Shown here: positions 48,980 to 60,250 of the stretch, piece after piece
Position numbering within the stretch: the first letter of the stretch is position 1
How the letters are laid out: every line of letters starts with the position of its first letter
NCBI GenBank assembly: GCA_963922205.1
Contig: CAWUHX010000005.1
Location: forward strand, 1,798,001-1,862,000
Length of the DNA: 64,000 nt
DNA from: Romanomermis culicivorax
Lineage: Eukaryota > Nematoda > Enoplea > Mermithida > Mermithidae
Direction: 5' to 3'
The notes under the pieces: model-generated
Databases searched by the model: none
What the model was told of the DNA's origin: nothing
What the model saw: the letters and a program-made list of their open reading frames with translations, nothing else
Translations under genes and position numbers: made by a program

Positions 48980-50400
48980 GCAGTGAATCTTTGCTCTAGA
49001 TTGAGAGAGGACCCCATTTTTTGGTGTGCACTTTAGGGAAAAGTGTGTCAGTAGTGAAAAAGTGTCAGATGATCGGATTGATTCAGATTGTCCTTAATGA
49101 ACAACTTCTTCTTCAGATAAGGGAGCAGCATCCATCAGAGAATGATTTTTTGTGTTGAGCAGATATTCCACATCCAGTTCAAGTTGCCTAGTCTGATCAA
49201 ATGTGGCTTCTGAATTTGTTGTTGTTGGTGGATTCGGCTCAGCTTATGTGTCCAGCAAAGGCCATTTCCATCCCAAATAAGGATCAAAGAATAGTTCCAG
49301 TATAAGGTCCAGGATGTAATAACATAGTGTACTCAGCAAATGTATTCAGAAGAAACATTGTCCATAAGACACCAGACCAATCCAGAAAAATTTTTTCCTG
49401 GCTGTCTTTTCCAAAATGTAAGCTACATTCTGTAAACTATATTTTAAAATGTTGATGGCTGATTAACTTCCTAAAGTGAAAATGGAAATTTAGGACCAAA
49501 TTTGCAGGATAGGTGCCTAGCCGTCACCAAAGTGCCTTTGCTCACATCTTTCGGGAGCTGAACTTTGCCTATAAGCCCAAGGAATAGTGTAAGTGTATGT
49601 ATTTTGCAAGTATTGGCTTCACCTTACTATAATAATATGAACTCAATGCTACTGCCATTTTAGCTTGTGGACCACATTCTGCATTCTAGCTGAAATCTGA
49701 AAATACATTGTGGAGTTAATGAAATAAACATTTTAATATTCAGGGGGCAGAAAGCTTACTCTAGCGTGTCCTTCTTACTGCAAATGGTGTTAAGTCTCAG
49801 AATCTCAAAATGTAATGGCGTATTTTATTAGGGTTCTTTGCTTTGAATCTACTCTCAGGCCTTAGAATTGAAGTGGAATTTTTATCTGATGTGAATAGTG
49901 ATCAAGTGGACGAACCAAATCAGGTAGGGGTTAGTCAGATTCAGGCAAGCAGCGTCAAAGGCAAATTAATACAAAAGATGAAATGACTGAAATCTATAAA
50001 GGGTATGAAAATTGACCTTGGGCTATGTTTCAACCCAAAAGAGGCAGTCAGGGTATGACTAGTAAAAGAGAAAGAAAAAAGAAAAGAAAGAGAAAGCTTG
50101 CTTTCTTTATTCTGCCGAAATATTACAAAAATAATGCTATTTATATAAAATTGAGCCATAGAAAAAATTACATAATAAAATATGATCATTTCAAACATTA
50201 TCGTTTTTTAGTGTTTGCTCCATGGCCATTGATGTTAAAGGGCAGGCGGTGAAGTTAAGCAAAGATATACAGTAAGGCGTTGCTCAATAAGCAGGGGCAA
50301 AACTACAGCAGTTATGACCAGTCCTAATATAGAGAACAAAAAAACAAAAAAATTGATTCTCAGTGTGGACATTACCTTTTCACAGTCCATGTGGGAATGT
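48980..50400. other. no recognisable gene
   Basis: Unassigned. A short purine-rich stretch lies at 50060-50100. Frames at 49941-50198 (minus) and 50025-50252 (plus) show low-complexity bias. Confidence 0.4.
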
Positions 50401-50449
50401 CAACATAGGCTTCAGCTAGGGTGGCCGTGGCCACTGATCAATGACCCAT

Positions 50450-52071
50450 TTTAATTGATGGGTGGCAGTTGATTTCGACATCAAGCCACAGTTTGTAAAA
50501 TGCAATTTTTCTAGGCATGACATTCCAATGCTTGTAGATTGGCATCATAAAGATGATAAAAATAGCCCCATATCATCATGCCTATTGGAATGCAGGGCAT
50601 TTGTTGGCCAAAGTTGTAGCAAAGTCAAACAGAAACAAACTCCCATGGGCAGTCCCCATGGGTGGTTTCCTCCAAGAAATCGACATTCAAAATCGTCGAT
50701 GACAATATTGAACTGGTCTAAAAACTGATCTTTCATTTGAAAATGGTACCTGTACAGATGCTGCTCAATCCCTGGCTGGTTCACTCTGAATCGAGGTAGT
50801 GAAGACAGATGTACTTGGGGTGGTCGCATTTGTTGATCCTAGTTGAATTACGCAGGCATCGATGATGGCGAAAGAATTTCAGCAGGGGCATTGCTACTGG
50901 TGGCTACCACATTCGCCAAAACATTGTTGACAGCAGCAATGGCATTGCTGACGTCAGTGGAAGTCACTGTTTGAAGCCATAAGGACACGATGACAATTGA
51001 CGCAATCTTTGGTGCTTGTGGTGTTGTAACTTGGCTCGAGGAGTTGAAGCCAGAATCAGGATCAGAATTGGGGAATTTTTTTCTATGTGGTGGCTGGCCT
51101 GCAGATCAGTATGCAAGTCTGATGATACACTTCATAGTTTTTTGTGTTTTATAGCAGCATCAAACTGAGACAGTTCAAAGTGGAATTCATGATGACATTT
51201 TGTTGATATCTGCAAGCAGTTTATTTTTGGTGGCCTGTGTACTCCTATAATCATGTTTAGAATTGAGAACTGCTGCAATTTTTTTACATGTGATAGTAGG
51301 TGTCTAGCTTTGACTAATTTTTAATTTTTCTGGTGTAGATGAATATCAGCCCATGCGAGATTTTCACATTTGGGAGAGGATTTCAGTTTTGGGCTGAAGA
51401 AGGCTTGGGTCAAATCGAATGTGTTTGGTTTGACATTTCCAGAGCAGCATGGGAAATTGAAAAGCTGATCGATGAAAGATGATTGCTAGATGTAAGGTTG
51501 ACCTTTAGAAATTGAGCAGTTTTTTGATGACATAAAGTTTTCCAGATCTGTTTTGGACCAGCTAATGGTGAAAAATCAAGTACGTGGCAATCAGTGTTAC
51601 TCATCGCCTTATGATTGATCAGGAAATCAAAGCTGATTATGTAGGGCTTTGTTAGTGATAACTCAATTACACTAGGGGCATGTGACCAATTTGAAGAAGG
51701 CCAAAAACAGTTATTAAGCCATCAAAATGACTGATCTGAAGAGTGAATAGAAATGGTCCACTATTGGTGGGCTTGCCTTGTTCAGTAATACAAAATTAAT
51801 TCTTGGTATCAGGCGGCCATGTGATCCATGAATCAGCTTGAGAAATTTGCTTGGTATTTATTGTCCAAACACCAGGACGCTGAGGGTCAGATCTTAATAA
51901 TCGACAGGCAGCTTTGATCTGATTGGGAGTTATACACAGGGCAAATCGGTCATGTATGGGCATCCTACCCAGCTCACTAGCGAAATATTCTGTCAGATCA
52001 ATGCTTAAATCAGTGTCATTTAGACTCACATCTATCCAATTCAATTCGGAGTCATCCCAACTATCAGCCAT
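50450..52071 (-). pseudogene. decayed gene of unknown family
   Basis: Minus-strand frame starts MADSWDDSELNWIDVSLNDT at 52071 and is open to 51796. After a gap with stops there are further protein-like blocks: a Ser/Thr/Ala-rich stretch at about 51060-50850 (DVSNAIAAVNNVLANVVATS) and an open block at 50829-50545 (VNQPGIEQHLYRYHFQMKDQ, IVIDDFECRFLGGNHPWGLP). An acidic N-terminus, a low-complexity middle and a structured C-terminus could fit a retroelement gag-like protein, but no zinc knuckle or other motif supports that. Family unknown. Confidence 0.35.
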
Positions 52072-52079
52072 ATTGGATT

Positions 52080-53324
52080 CGATTCAGGCGGCTTGGTAAA
52101 TTTTTACTGGCATGATCAAATTAATATCCAAAAAATACGTTTTTTAAATAATGTTTGATAACCTTGTGCGGTGGGAAAATAAGGCAAGTCACAAAAATAA
52201 TGAATAAATATAGAAACAAAGAGCAACAATTAATGGAGTGCATACACCAAATTAATGGGCTCGAATAAGTAGGAGCCATCGATGTGAAAAATGAGGACGA
52301 AGATGGAAAAGAAACAATTTGTAACAAAATTGTGAGTTGCAATGAGGAAGAAAAGTTTATTTTCAGTCCTGGCTTTTGCAGAAGGAGAAAAAAAATTGGG
52401 AGGCATGTTGCATGAAGGCACGACTTTACCAGGGTATGATAAATGTGTTGGTATGAAGCTTCTCACAAAAATGAAATAGATGATACACAAAAGAATAACT
52501 AAGATGGAGGAGAAAAAAGTTATTGGGATAGATATTCATCTGATTGGGCCATATATACAAAGCACAGTAAAATAAGAAAATTATTAGGAGTTGCCCAGTT
52601 TCACCACAAAACTCCATATTAAGAGTAAAATGTCACAAGTTATGAGTCCCCTGAGAAGAGAGCTATGAATGGCCCTCTAGCTAAAAATCAGGGTCTAGCA
52701 GCAAGGAATTACGAGTCTAGAAGTGCTACGAGTGGCCGTTTCACCAAAAAGCAAAGTTTATGAGTATGGGTCCACGAGTTATGAGTGTTACAAGCGACTG
52801 TTTTTCATAATTTATGACTGTTCAGTTTCACCAAATGAGTTACCCATCATTATGATAATAAAAGGACTCAAAAATTTGATGAGATTTTCACGGGGTCAAA
52901 ATTAGGTCTGTAGGACTCGTAGCGTAGTGGTATTTGAGAATTTTTGTCATATGTTTTTTTGTCAACCCAACAAAGAAAGGATAGTTTAGATCCTTTTCTG
53001 AAATTATCACATCTTGGGCCAAAAAAATGCCATTTTCCTGAAAAACCACCAAAAATAAAATTGTTTGAGAAAAACCAATATGTCCATTGGATTGCCCGTG
53101 CAAAATAACCAGAAATAACTGTAACGAATAAATTCGAAAAATTGTGATGCACTTGAAAAAAAGTCGAACATTGGAAAACTCTCACATCATGATTTTTTTG
53201 CCATGCATCTCGAAATTTTAGTGATGCATCTTAAAAAAGTGTTGTGTATCGTAGTCGATTTTTTTCAAGGTATAACAAATTTTTTCAAATGGTAACACAT
53301 TCAGCAAAGTAAAGTTGAAACTCA
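52080..53324. other. no recognisable gene
   Basis: Unassigned. 52640-52860 has repeated phrases around ACGAGT and TTATGAGT. Minus frames at 52121-52617 and 52868-53185 are AT-driven and lack motifs. Confidence 0.4.
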
Positions 53325-53815
53325 GCAACTAAAGCTCATGGTCGAGGGACTATTAGTTTTTTAGTTATTGAGCACCAAAGTGAGTGTTCTTTGTTTTTAC
53401 AGTAGGCTAGTGACTAATACCATAAACCATGTTTTAAAATGCTGGTCGAATCGACTCCCATTCTCTTTTTTTCAAACAAGTGCAGTTTTTTTAACTCTAT
53501 TCGGTGGTGTCAACAAATTTGTTCTACAATAATTAGTTGAAAAATTATCAGAGAGCAAAGTGTACGACGTCTCTTTCATGTTTATACTTTTGCACCCAAG
53601 TTGCATTAGTACAAAAAACGCTGTTTTAACTAATCAATTCGAGCAATTCCGATTCTGATTTTTATCACTAGTGCAGTTTTCAATGCTCTATCAAGCTAAG
53701 TAAAGCTCATGGTCGACAGACTTTTAGTTTTTTAGTTGTTGAGTGCCGGAGTCTGTGCTGTTTGTTTCTACAGTAGGCTTGTGACCAATACCAGAAACCA
53801 TGTTTTAAATTCCAG
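53325..53815 (+). repeat. direct repeat pair of ~115 bp
   Basis: The segment starting AAAGCTCATGGTCGA occurs at about 53330-53445 and about 53700-53815. Both copies contain TTTTTAGTT, ACAGTAGGCT, GTGACTAATACCA or GTGACCAATACCA, and AAACCATGTTTTAAA. Identity is roughly 85% by eye. Confidence 0.8.
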
Positions 53816-54129
53816 TTTTCTTTTGAATGTTTACCTCTTTTTTATGCATGTGCAGATTTTTAAGCTCTATCAAACAGGGTTGAAATCGTTGTGTTACAAA
53901 TTCCGGTTTACAAACTACAGCAAGTCAAGGAAGTGACACTTTTGAAATTTGAATGGCCCCTATTTTTGACCATGTTTTTGATTTCGTGGTACTCCCCTAC
54001 GGATGATGTTTCATGTTTTGGTGGGAAGTATGAAAATCTGGAAACTTATCAGTTTTTACCCTAAAATATTATATATTTTGGGTTCACGTCGCCATCATCA
54101 TCACAGCTCAACAAAGATCAGTTTTTGCT

Positions 54130-54507
54130 TTGATCACAGCTCAACGTCCCCAAGTTTGCTCTACCCTACCTTTCGTGGAGGGAGAGCCGGTCAATTTCCA
54201 GGGAGGAACGGCCCCTCTTATGTCTGGGTTTGTAGCCCATAACGAGACACCTTTAGGGGCTGTTGAAAAAACCACTGGAGCCCTTATTTCTACCGCTGCG
54301 ACCGAAAATTCGAACAGGGTCCTCACTATGGTAACAACTCCACCACCACTGCCAGCATATCTTAATGAGTCGGTATTTTGTGTCAAATTTACTAAAGCTG
54401 TTGCAAAGGCCTCCATGGCCACAAAAAGGAAATCTGCCAATTATCAACCACCTGGGCTGAAGAAATGGAAAAAGTCCAATCAACCACCTGACCCGATAAA
54501 TGAGTGA
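54130..54507 (+). CDS. open frame of unknown function
   Basis: A 125-codon plus frame containing LPFVEGEPVNFQGGTAPLMS, SVFCVKFTKAVAKASMATKR and NYQPPGLKKWKKSNQPPDPI. It has a proline/lysine-rich tail and local G+C higher than its neighbours. The frame on the other strand is also open, so coding strand is uncertain. No family recognised. Confidence 0.3.
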   Translation: MITAQRPQVCSTLPFVEGEPVNFQGGTAPLMSGFVAHNETPLGAVEKTTGALISTAATENSNRVLTMVTTPPPLPAYLNESVFCVKFTKAVAKASMATKRKSANYQPPGLKKWKKSNQPPDPINE

Positions 54508-54509
54508 AA

Positions 54510-55059
54510 ATTTGTCAGAAGACAAAGACAATAGTGAAGACAGCAAAATGGACGATGAGGAGGTCATGTTAGACTAAACAGAAGCGGCGAAGCTATTGTG
54601 CTGATCAGCTTTTTTGATGATGAAGAACAATGCTGTCTTTTGTGGCTAATCCAGACTATACCTCAATTTATCAATCCCGAAGGACAACACTAATATGATG
54701 TGTCCAGAATTTGTTATTTCTAAGTTTAATTGTTCTCAATTTATTTTTAGCTGCCCAGAACAATGGGACAAGGCCTGGAATTGCCTATCTCAATTTTCAG
54801 CACTCAAATGAAGTTGGAACTGTGGAGGCAAAGATTGAACACTCCAGTTAGAGCTTTACATATTAGTAACATTCCTATAACAGTACCACACGAGTCCATA
54901 AAACAATGGTTGAGTAACAACAAAACAATATTAAATTTATCTCTGACTTCAAATAACTTGAGGTCGAAGATACAGGAATAAAAACCGGAATTAGCTCCCT
55001 AGTGGTTGAAGTTTAACACAAATTCATCTTTTGGGGCTTTGCCTTCAAATCCAAAAAAT
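54510..55059 (+). other. unassigned; possible exon relic
   Basis: A plus frame 54763-54981 (WRQRLNTPVRALHISNIPIT and IKQWLSNNKTILNLSLTSNN) follows an acceptor-like TTATTTTTAG at 54749. Nothing else was recognised. Confidence 0.3.
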
Positions 55060-56039
55060 GTATAGATTCGACTCCATCTGTTAATATCATAAGTGAATGG
55101 TTGGTAGTGATGTTCCTCAAATATTTTTTGATATCCAGATATCAAGGTCTTTAGATCAAATATCCAGACATCCAGTTAGCTGGATATCACCTTCCAAAAT
55201 GTCTTTTGATATCATAACTGTTGATGCTCGAGACAAATTCGAATTAAGAACAACCACTGTGCCAAAAATCATGACGACCAGTTTTTTGCCACCTTTGTGG
55301 AAAAAGCTCAGATCTCAAAAAAACCTAAAAAACCTACAAGCTTAAATAAGGAGGAATTATCTCTGTGTTTAGTACAGTCAATCGATTTTATCAAAACATG
55401 GCACCAGTCATAACTTACGATAGTGTAATTTATTTTGGTGACTATAAGAAAATAAAATAATTGCACAAAGTTTGCAAAAATCCGCTAAATTTTGTATAAT
55501 CTGATGAACTGACATGAAATCACGGATCTTCTTGTTCATCTCAGTTTGTTAGACAAATTTTGAGTACAATTCAAGAATCATAGGAGACAAGTAATAGGAA
55601 ATTATTTCAAAATCTCTATGTTACATTAGAGTTACAGCAGAGACACCCAATATTTCAGGCTCACTGCAAAGCAGCTCTTACGAATCAATGATCTCACAGA
55701 CCTTCCCTGAGAATATCAGCTAACCATTCATGGATGAGAAGCATTTTACAGAACCAGCCAGAAATTTATAAGAACGAAAATTTTCTGCTCCATAATAACA
55801 ATGGTTTGTTGCTTTTAGGGTCAAAATTTGTATCTGGCCCTGTTATGTGAGTCAGAATTTTGGATCTGCGATTGAACCTTGGAATTGTGCTCCATAGAAT
55901 TCTCTCAAATTTACACAATCCACGGATTTCAAAATGGTAAAGGTAAATAAATTGCAATGAAGCGTAAGTCTGCTAGCTGAACCTAAATTATGCAATCCAT
56001 GCAACAGGCAAGAAATCAATATTTTGTTTTTTTCGATCA
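55060..56039 (+). repeat. segmental duplication, first part (pairs with 30840-31889)
   Basis: Second copy. The plus frame 55097-55345 (82 codons, HPVSWISPS, LPPLWKKLRSQKN) is fully open here, while the first copy has an early TGA. The rest of the block is non-coding by inspection. Confidence 0.75.
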
Positions 56040-57440
56040 GTGTACCATGTTGGCATGCTTTATTGCTTGATCATCATTCACAGACATATGGACACATATT
56101 TTGAGAAATAAACAGTGCTATTGTCAATGCTCATGGTAACCTTGGTTGTGTTCACTCAATTCCGTTTGGTTTTGAAATGGCAGCTCACCAAGCTGCTCAA
56201 GATGAGCTGCCAAGTGTAATAACCAGCGGCTGCACAATTTATTTTGGACAAGCATTGATCTGCAATGTGCAACGATTCGGGCTTGTGATGGATTATGAAG
56301 ACCTAGATGGGCATGTGAACAACTGGGCCAAACTATTGAAAGTGATGTGTTTGTTGCCAATTGATTTAGTTATCCCAACTTGGTGAAATTAGTTAGGAAT
56401 GCAACCACAAGTCGGAAATTTATTTTAACAAAAATTGAACAATTTTTCAACTTATTTTGAAGTTAGTCATTTTTGGATTGTAGAAACAGTTTTATTATAA
56501 CCTATGAAGCAGACTACTGACTATGTCAATCATGGACACACGGGATTTGACCCAGCAGACTCAATATTTGAAGAGCTCTGTAGCAATAAACCACTGTGCA
56601 TACTGTATAAGAGCATCACCCCAGAGAACTTTAAGCTCAGCAAAACTTTCTGAGATTACTCTGTGGACCATGAAAAGGGGGATACCTATCATAAGGTGGT
56701 TGACTTGACATCCTACGCAAGGAGTGTATCACTATGTTATACTGCAGTTCAGCATGGAATGAGATAAAAACCAATTTTTTGATCTTAGAGTAAAAATAGC
56801 TCTGGGAGTACTCTATAGATCATGTTGATTCTTGGGATATCTGTTATGACACAGTAAACCTAATTATGTAATAATGTTATGAGACAGTAAACCTATCAGA
56901 CGGTAAACCTAATCATGGATCAAGGGTTAATTTAAGGAATAGATCAATACAAATATATATACTAAAACCAGAGGAACCAAATTTTTGACCTTAGGATTCT
57001 GGTATATCTCCCTTGAACTTCCAGTCATGTGTTTTCTGAAATGCATGTTCTCTCATAGGAAATGTGATTACATGGTCACTGGCAAGTGAGCAGCTGGAAT
57101 CACTTTATAAATGAATGGAAAGAAGCACCATTTGTTGGTTTGCCTGGTCTGTGCACAACAAATCATGCCAATGGATGGCATAATCGCCTTAATCATGATT
57201 TTGGTCATGCCTGCCCTTGACTGAATACGTTTCTTGATTGGCTTCAGCAGACAAATCATGTGAATCAGGTTTGAATCAGACAGTTATTGCAATGTGAAGG
57301 GCCCAGACAAAGGGAGCCCTTATATGATCAAGTAAATGCCTACATTTCTGGTGCCAAACATGATTTTCCTTGATGTCATGCTGATCTAGATAATGCAGAG
57401 AATTTCGCTGTTCTTTTGTTTGAAATTGAGCCTTAATTAC
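56040..57440 (+). pseudogene. MULE-type transposase relic, copy 2
   Basis: Same order of MULE catalytic-region fragments as at 31890-33240: VPCWHALL (about 56043), then an open frame 56177-56386 with AAHQAAQDELPSVI, SGCTIYFGQALICNVQRFGL and NNWAKLLKVMCLLPIDLVIP. Next come a shifted LNNFSTYFEVS stretch and the far-C-terminal GLPGLCTTNHANGWHNRLNH block near 57130-57200. It is less damaged than copy 1 in the central part. Confidence 0.7.
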
Positions 57441-57664
57441 AAATAAAAGATAAATGAATAAATTTGTAATATGAAATTTAAAAAAAACAGTATGTATAAA
57501 AAAAAATTAAAAAAATGAAAAAATAAAATCTCACATTTTAGTAGTTCAGCAAAGTTGAAAACAAGATCTTTGTAATTAATTTTTTGACAATAATTCAAAA
57601 TTCAAAGACATTCACACTAATTTTCATCACTGTGCAACATTTTTGAGAAATTGTACATTTTGCA

Positions 57665-57835
57665 ATTTTCTCAGAGGAGGCAATGATAGGGCGTCAATGT
57701 CATATGGGCACCAAAGTGAGAGAGGCGCCAAAGTAAGACAACTGTCTCACTTTGGTGCCTACAACATTGGATGCCAAAGTGAGATGGGCTTCAAAGTGAG
57801 ACAGGTGCCAAAGTTAGACTGTACCCTTCATTGAC
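57665..57835 (+). repeat. AAAGTGAGA minisatellite, copy 2
   Basis: About five units of GCCAAAGTGAGA type with one inverted unit (TCTCACTTTGGTGCC). Shorter than 33480-33675, so unit number changed after the segmental duplication. Confidence 0.8.
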
Positions 57836-57967
57836 TCTTGTGTGGCTGTGTTGCTCAATATGCAGATAAGCATTCCAGTTAGTGAGCTTTTATTGACCTA
57901 CATATTAATTATGGTGACTTAAGCTCTGTTTAAATATTTCACTAGTCTGTTGACCATCAGGCAAAAG

Positions 57968-58310
57968 TGAAAAATCAAACATAAATTTTAGTAGTGTTTT
58001 AGAGAATAGCATGTAGATTTGGGGATTCAAGCCAATCCCTACTGTAGTTATTTTATTATTATCTTAATTTTTATTAATTTTAAATTTTGCACATATTAAT
58101 TTTAAATGTTGCACATATGGAACCAAACTGAAAATGTTATATATCACGCAAACCTAATCTTGAAAGATAACTTATAAACCTAATAAACCCTGAAATTTGG
58201 TTCAGTGAAAAATAAAATTACTGTACAAAGTAAGTATCTAAAGGTTCCCACCGTATGAAATCCTCTGAGGGTTCAAAAATATATGTTGTATAAAATGAAT
58301 GGGAATTATG
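57968..58310. other. segment specific to copy 2
   Basis: It occupies the place of the R2-like insertion of copy 1. AT-rich, with an internal short repeat (AATTTTAAATTTTGCACATA, then a variant). Either the ancestral sequence deleted when the retroelement inserted, or a separate insertion. Confidence 0.5.
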
Positions 58311-58518
58311 ACTGATCTTAAACACAGGCCTCCTAAAACAAGATGAACTACCAGAAATTGAAGCAGATGGGTCAAGAGAGGCAAATAATTGCCTAGACCT
58401 CTTAGATAAAAAAACAGTAACCTGAGAGCACACACATATGGTGTGAAATGAACAAAAACAAACATTAATCAAAAAATAAAAGAGCAAAAGTTAATCAGAC
58501 TAATCTAGCATGAAAAGC

Positions 58519-58557
58519 TGTATATAAGAGCCTGTAACTCTTATCCTCTGTTCTGTC
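58519..58557 (+). promoter_or_regulatory. LTR-like core promoter, copy 2
   Basis: TATA box GTATATAAG at 58520 and TTCTGTCC about 31 bp downstream, followed by CAGTTCAG phrases and AATAAATATG at about 58700. The initiator-like site differs by one base from copy 1. Confidence 0.4.
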
Positions 58558-58849
58558 CATTGGTTCAGTTTGTAGTTCAGTCAGTTCAGATTAGTAAATC
58601 TGTGCAGTATTATCAGTTCATCTAGTTCAGCATTTAGTCGATTTAGCCTCATTAGTTCCATAATTTTTATTTACTCATTTATTTGCATATTATTATATCA
58701 ATAAATATGTACTGCCCCCAGTACCAAAAGAACCACTTGACACCCTATCTATGTCCAAGTATGTACTAGTGTATATTAAATTTGATAAGTTTCAAATAAA
58801 TCTTAAAAGTACAAACTTAAGTCCTCAGGGACCAAATACCTGCATATCA

Positions 58850-59230
58850 AAATTATGTTATCTCTACAGTACTCCTACCTAGTTTTCTTCCAAAGAACTT
58901 AGACCCTGACACTATTTGTGGAATATTTGTGTTGTATTGCTTTTTCTAGTGGCACAAATTACTTGCATGAGTGAAGTCTGTCATAAACACTTGTGCAACT
59001 TTTTCTGATTTTTCTGATAGTTCCACTGCAGTTGCATATTCTGTCAAGTACTTGCAGAAAACTATGACATATTTGTTCTCTATTTGGCTTAAAAATAGTG
59101 GACCTAAAATGTCCATTTCAACCCAATCAAAAGGTCCTGGTACCCAAGTTGGAATAGGGGCAGCATGATTTCTTTTTGCCAATGCTTTCTGGCAGTGCAA
59201 CTGACACAGCTTACACAACGGTCTCTGCTG
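58850..59230 (-). pseudogene. retroviral-type integrase fragment, copy 2
   Basis: The minus frame 59218-58946 reads CKLCQLHCQKA (C-x2-C of the zinc arm), WVPGPFDWVEMDILGPL with the first catalytic Asp, NKYVIVFCKYLTEYATAVEL and VAQVFMTDFTHASNLCH. Past a stop, IPQIVSGSKFFGRKLGRS occupies the place of the second-Asp block, with Gly instead of Asp. An rve-type integrase joins element DNA to the host genome. Gypsy-like LTR elements and Polintons both carry one; the short proline-rich linker before the core and the GPL motif favour a Gypsy-type source, but the polymerase and ATPase 1-4 kb away keep a Polinton source open. Confidence 0.65.
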
Positions 59231-59315
59231 TCATGGTGTACTGTAGGTGGAAGCAACCTATAAGAAGCAATTAATAGAACAGAACAATAAAGTTAGGGGA
59301 TAAAAGGAAAAAACA

Positions 59316-59734
59316 ATATTGTTATTTTTCAGGGGATAGAATAGAACAACCCTTTTATATGATGTGCTCCACCAGAGCTTTGGATTGTGATTTGGATTTA
59401 GGAAAAATATGGGCAAGGTACTTAAGAAATTGGTGGAAGGTCGCTGACAAAGTCAGCTGCTGTATTACTGCCTCAGTGATGGATACCTTATAGAAGTGGA
59501 TTATGCAGCTTTCCTGTTTAGTTTTGACCTTTATATAAACATCATGGAGACCATAAAAGGTAATATGAACAGTCAACTTCCACTAAGATATTTTATTTTG
59601 AGTCATTTGGGGAAGGAATGAATCTGTCTCAGTAGTAAGGCTGGTGGAACTGGGCGTTTTTTGACATCATCCACTTTTTCAAGTCATGCTTAGTCACATG
59701 ACTACATCATGTCTCGCTCAGTTCCATCAAATCC
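59316..59734. other. continuation of segmental duplication
   Basis: Contains the empty target site of the 36761-40047 transposon at its left edge, then sequence matching 40052-40610. No gene recognised. Confidence 0.6.
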
Positions 59735-59810
59735 GGCGCTACAGAGATTCAAACTGGGGTCATCTGATTGGTAGTCTGGGATACTGCCAATCAGCTTTGC
59801 AATCTTGGAA
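59735..59810 (-). mobile_element. tRNA-derived SINE-like sequence, copy C
   Basis: Diverged version of the sequences at 24905 and 40630: B-box-like AGTTTGAATCTC (59744-59755) and A-box-like AAGCTGATTGGC (59786-59797) on the minus strand. Followed by the same T-rich tract (59880-60130). Confidence 0.45.
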
Positions 59811-60250
59811 GTGTTAGTTAATTGCATAGATAGAGAAATGCAAGTGATGATGACGAAGTGTTTCCGTCACATTTCCAGTTTTTTCTCTGAATTTTTTGTT
59901 TTTTTTTTAACATAATTTTCTGTCATTGATGCTTTTTGTACTTTTGTATATCTCTTCTCTGTATTGTCATCTTCATATTCTATATTTTCTTTTCAGTTTT
60001 TTTGTTTCTATTCTATAGGCATTTTAAGAAATATGTCTTTCTTTTTTTGTACTTTCCTTCCTTTATCATTTCCTTATCTTTTGCTGTTGATGTTTCACAC
60101 ACTCCCTTTTACCCAGTTTGTGGTTTCATAATAACATAAAACCATTCTGTGTTCAACTGCAGAAAAACAGATTAATGGGGCACGTAAATAGTAATAATAA
60201 GAAATGAATTTTTTGTGAAATTTCATTATCTAAACACTACATTTTTACAG

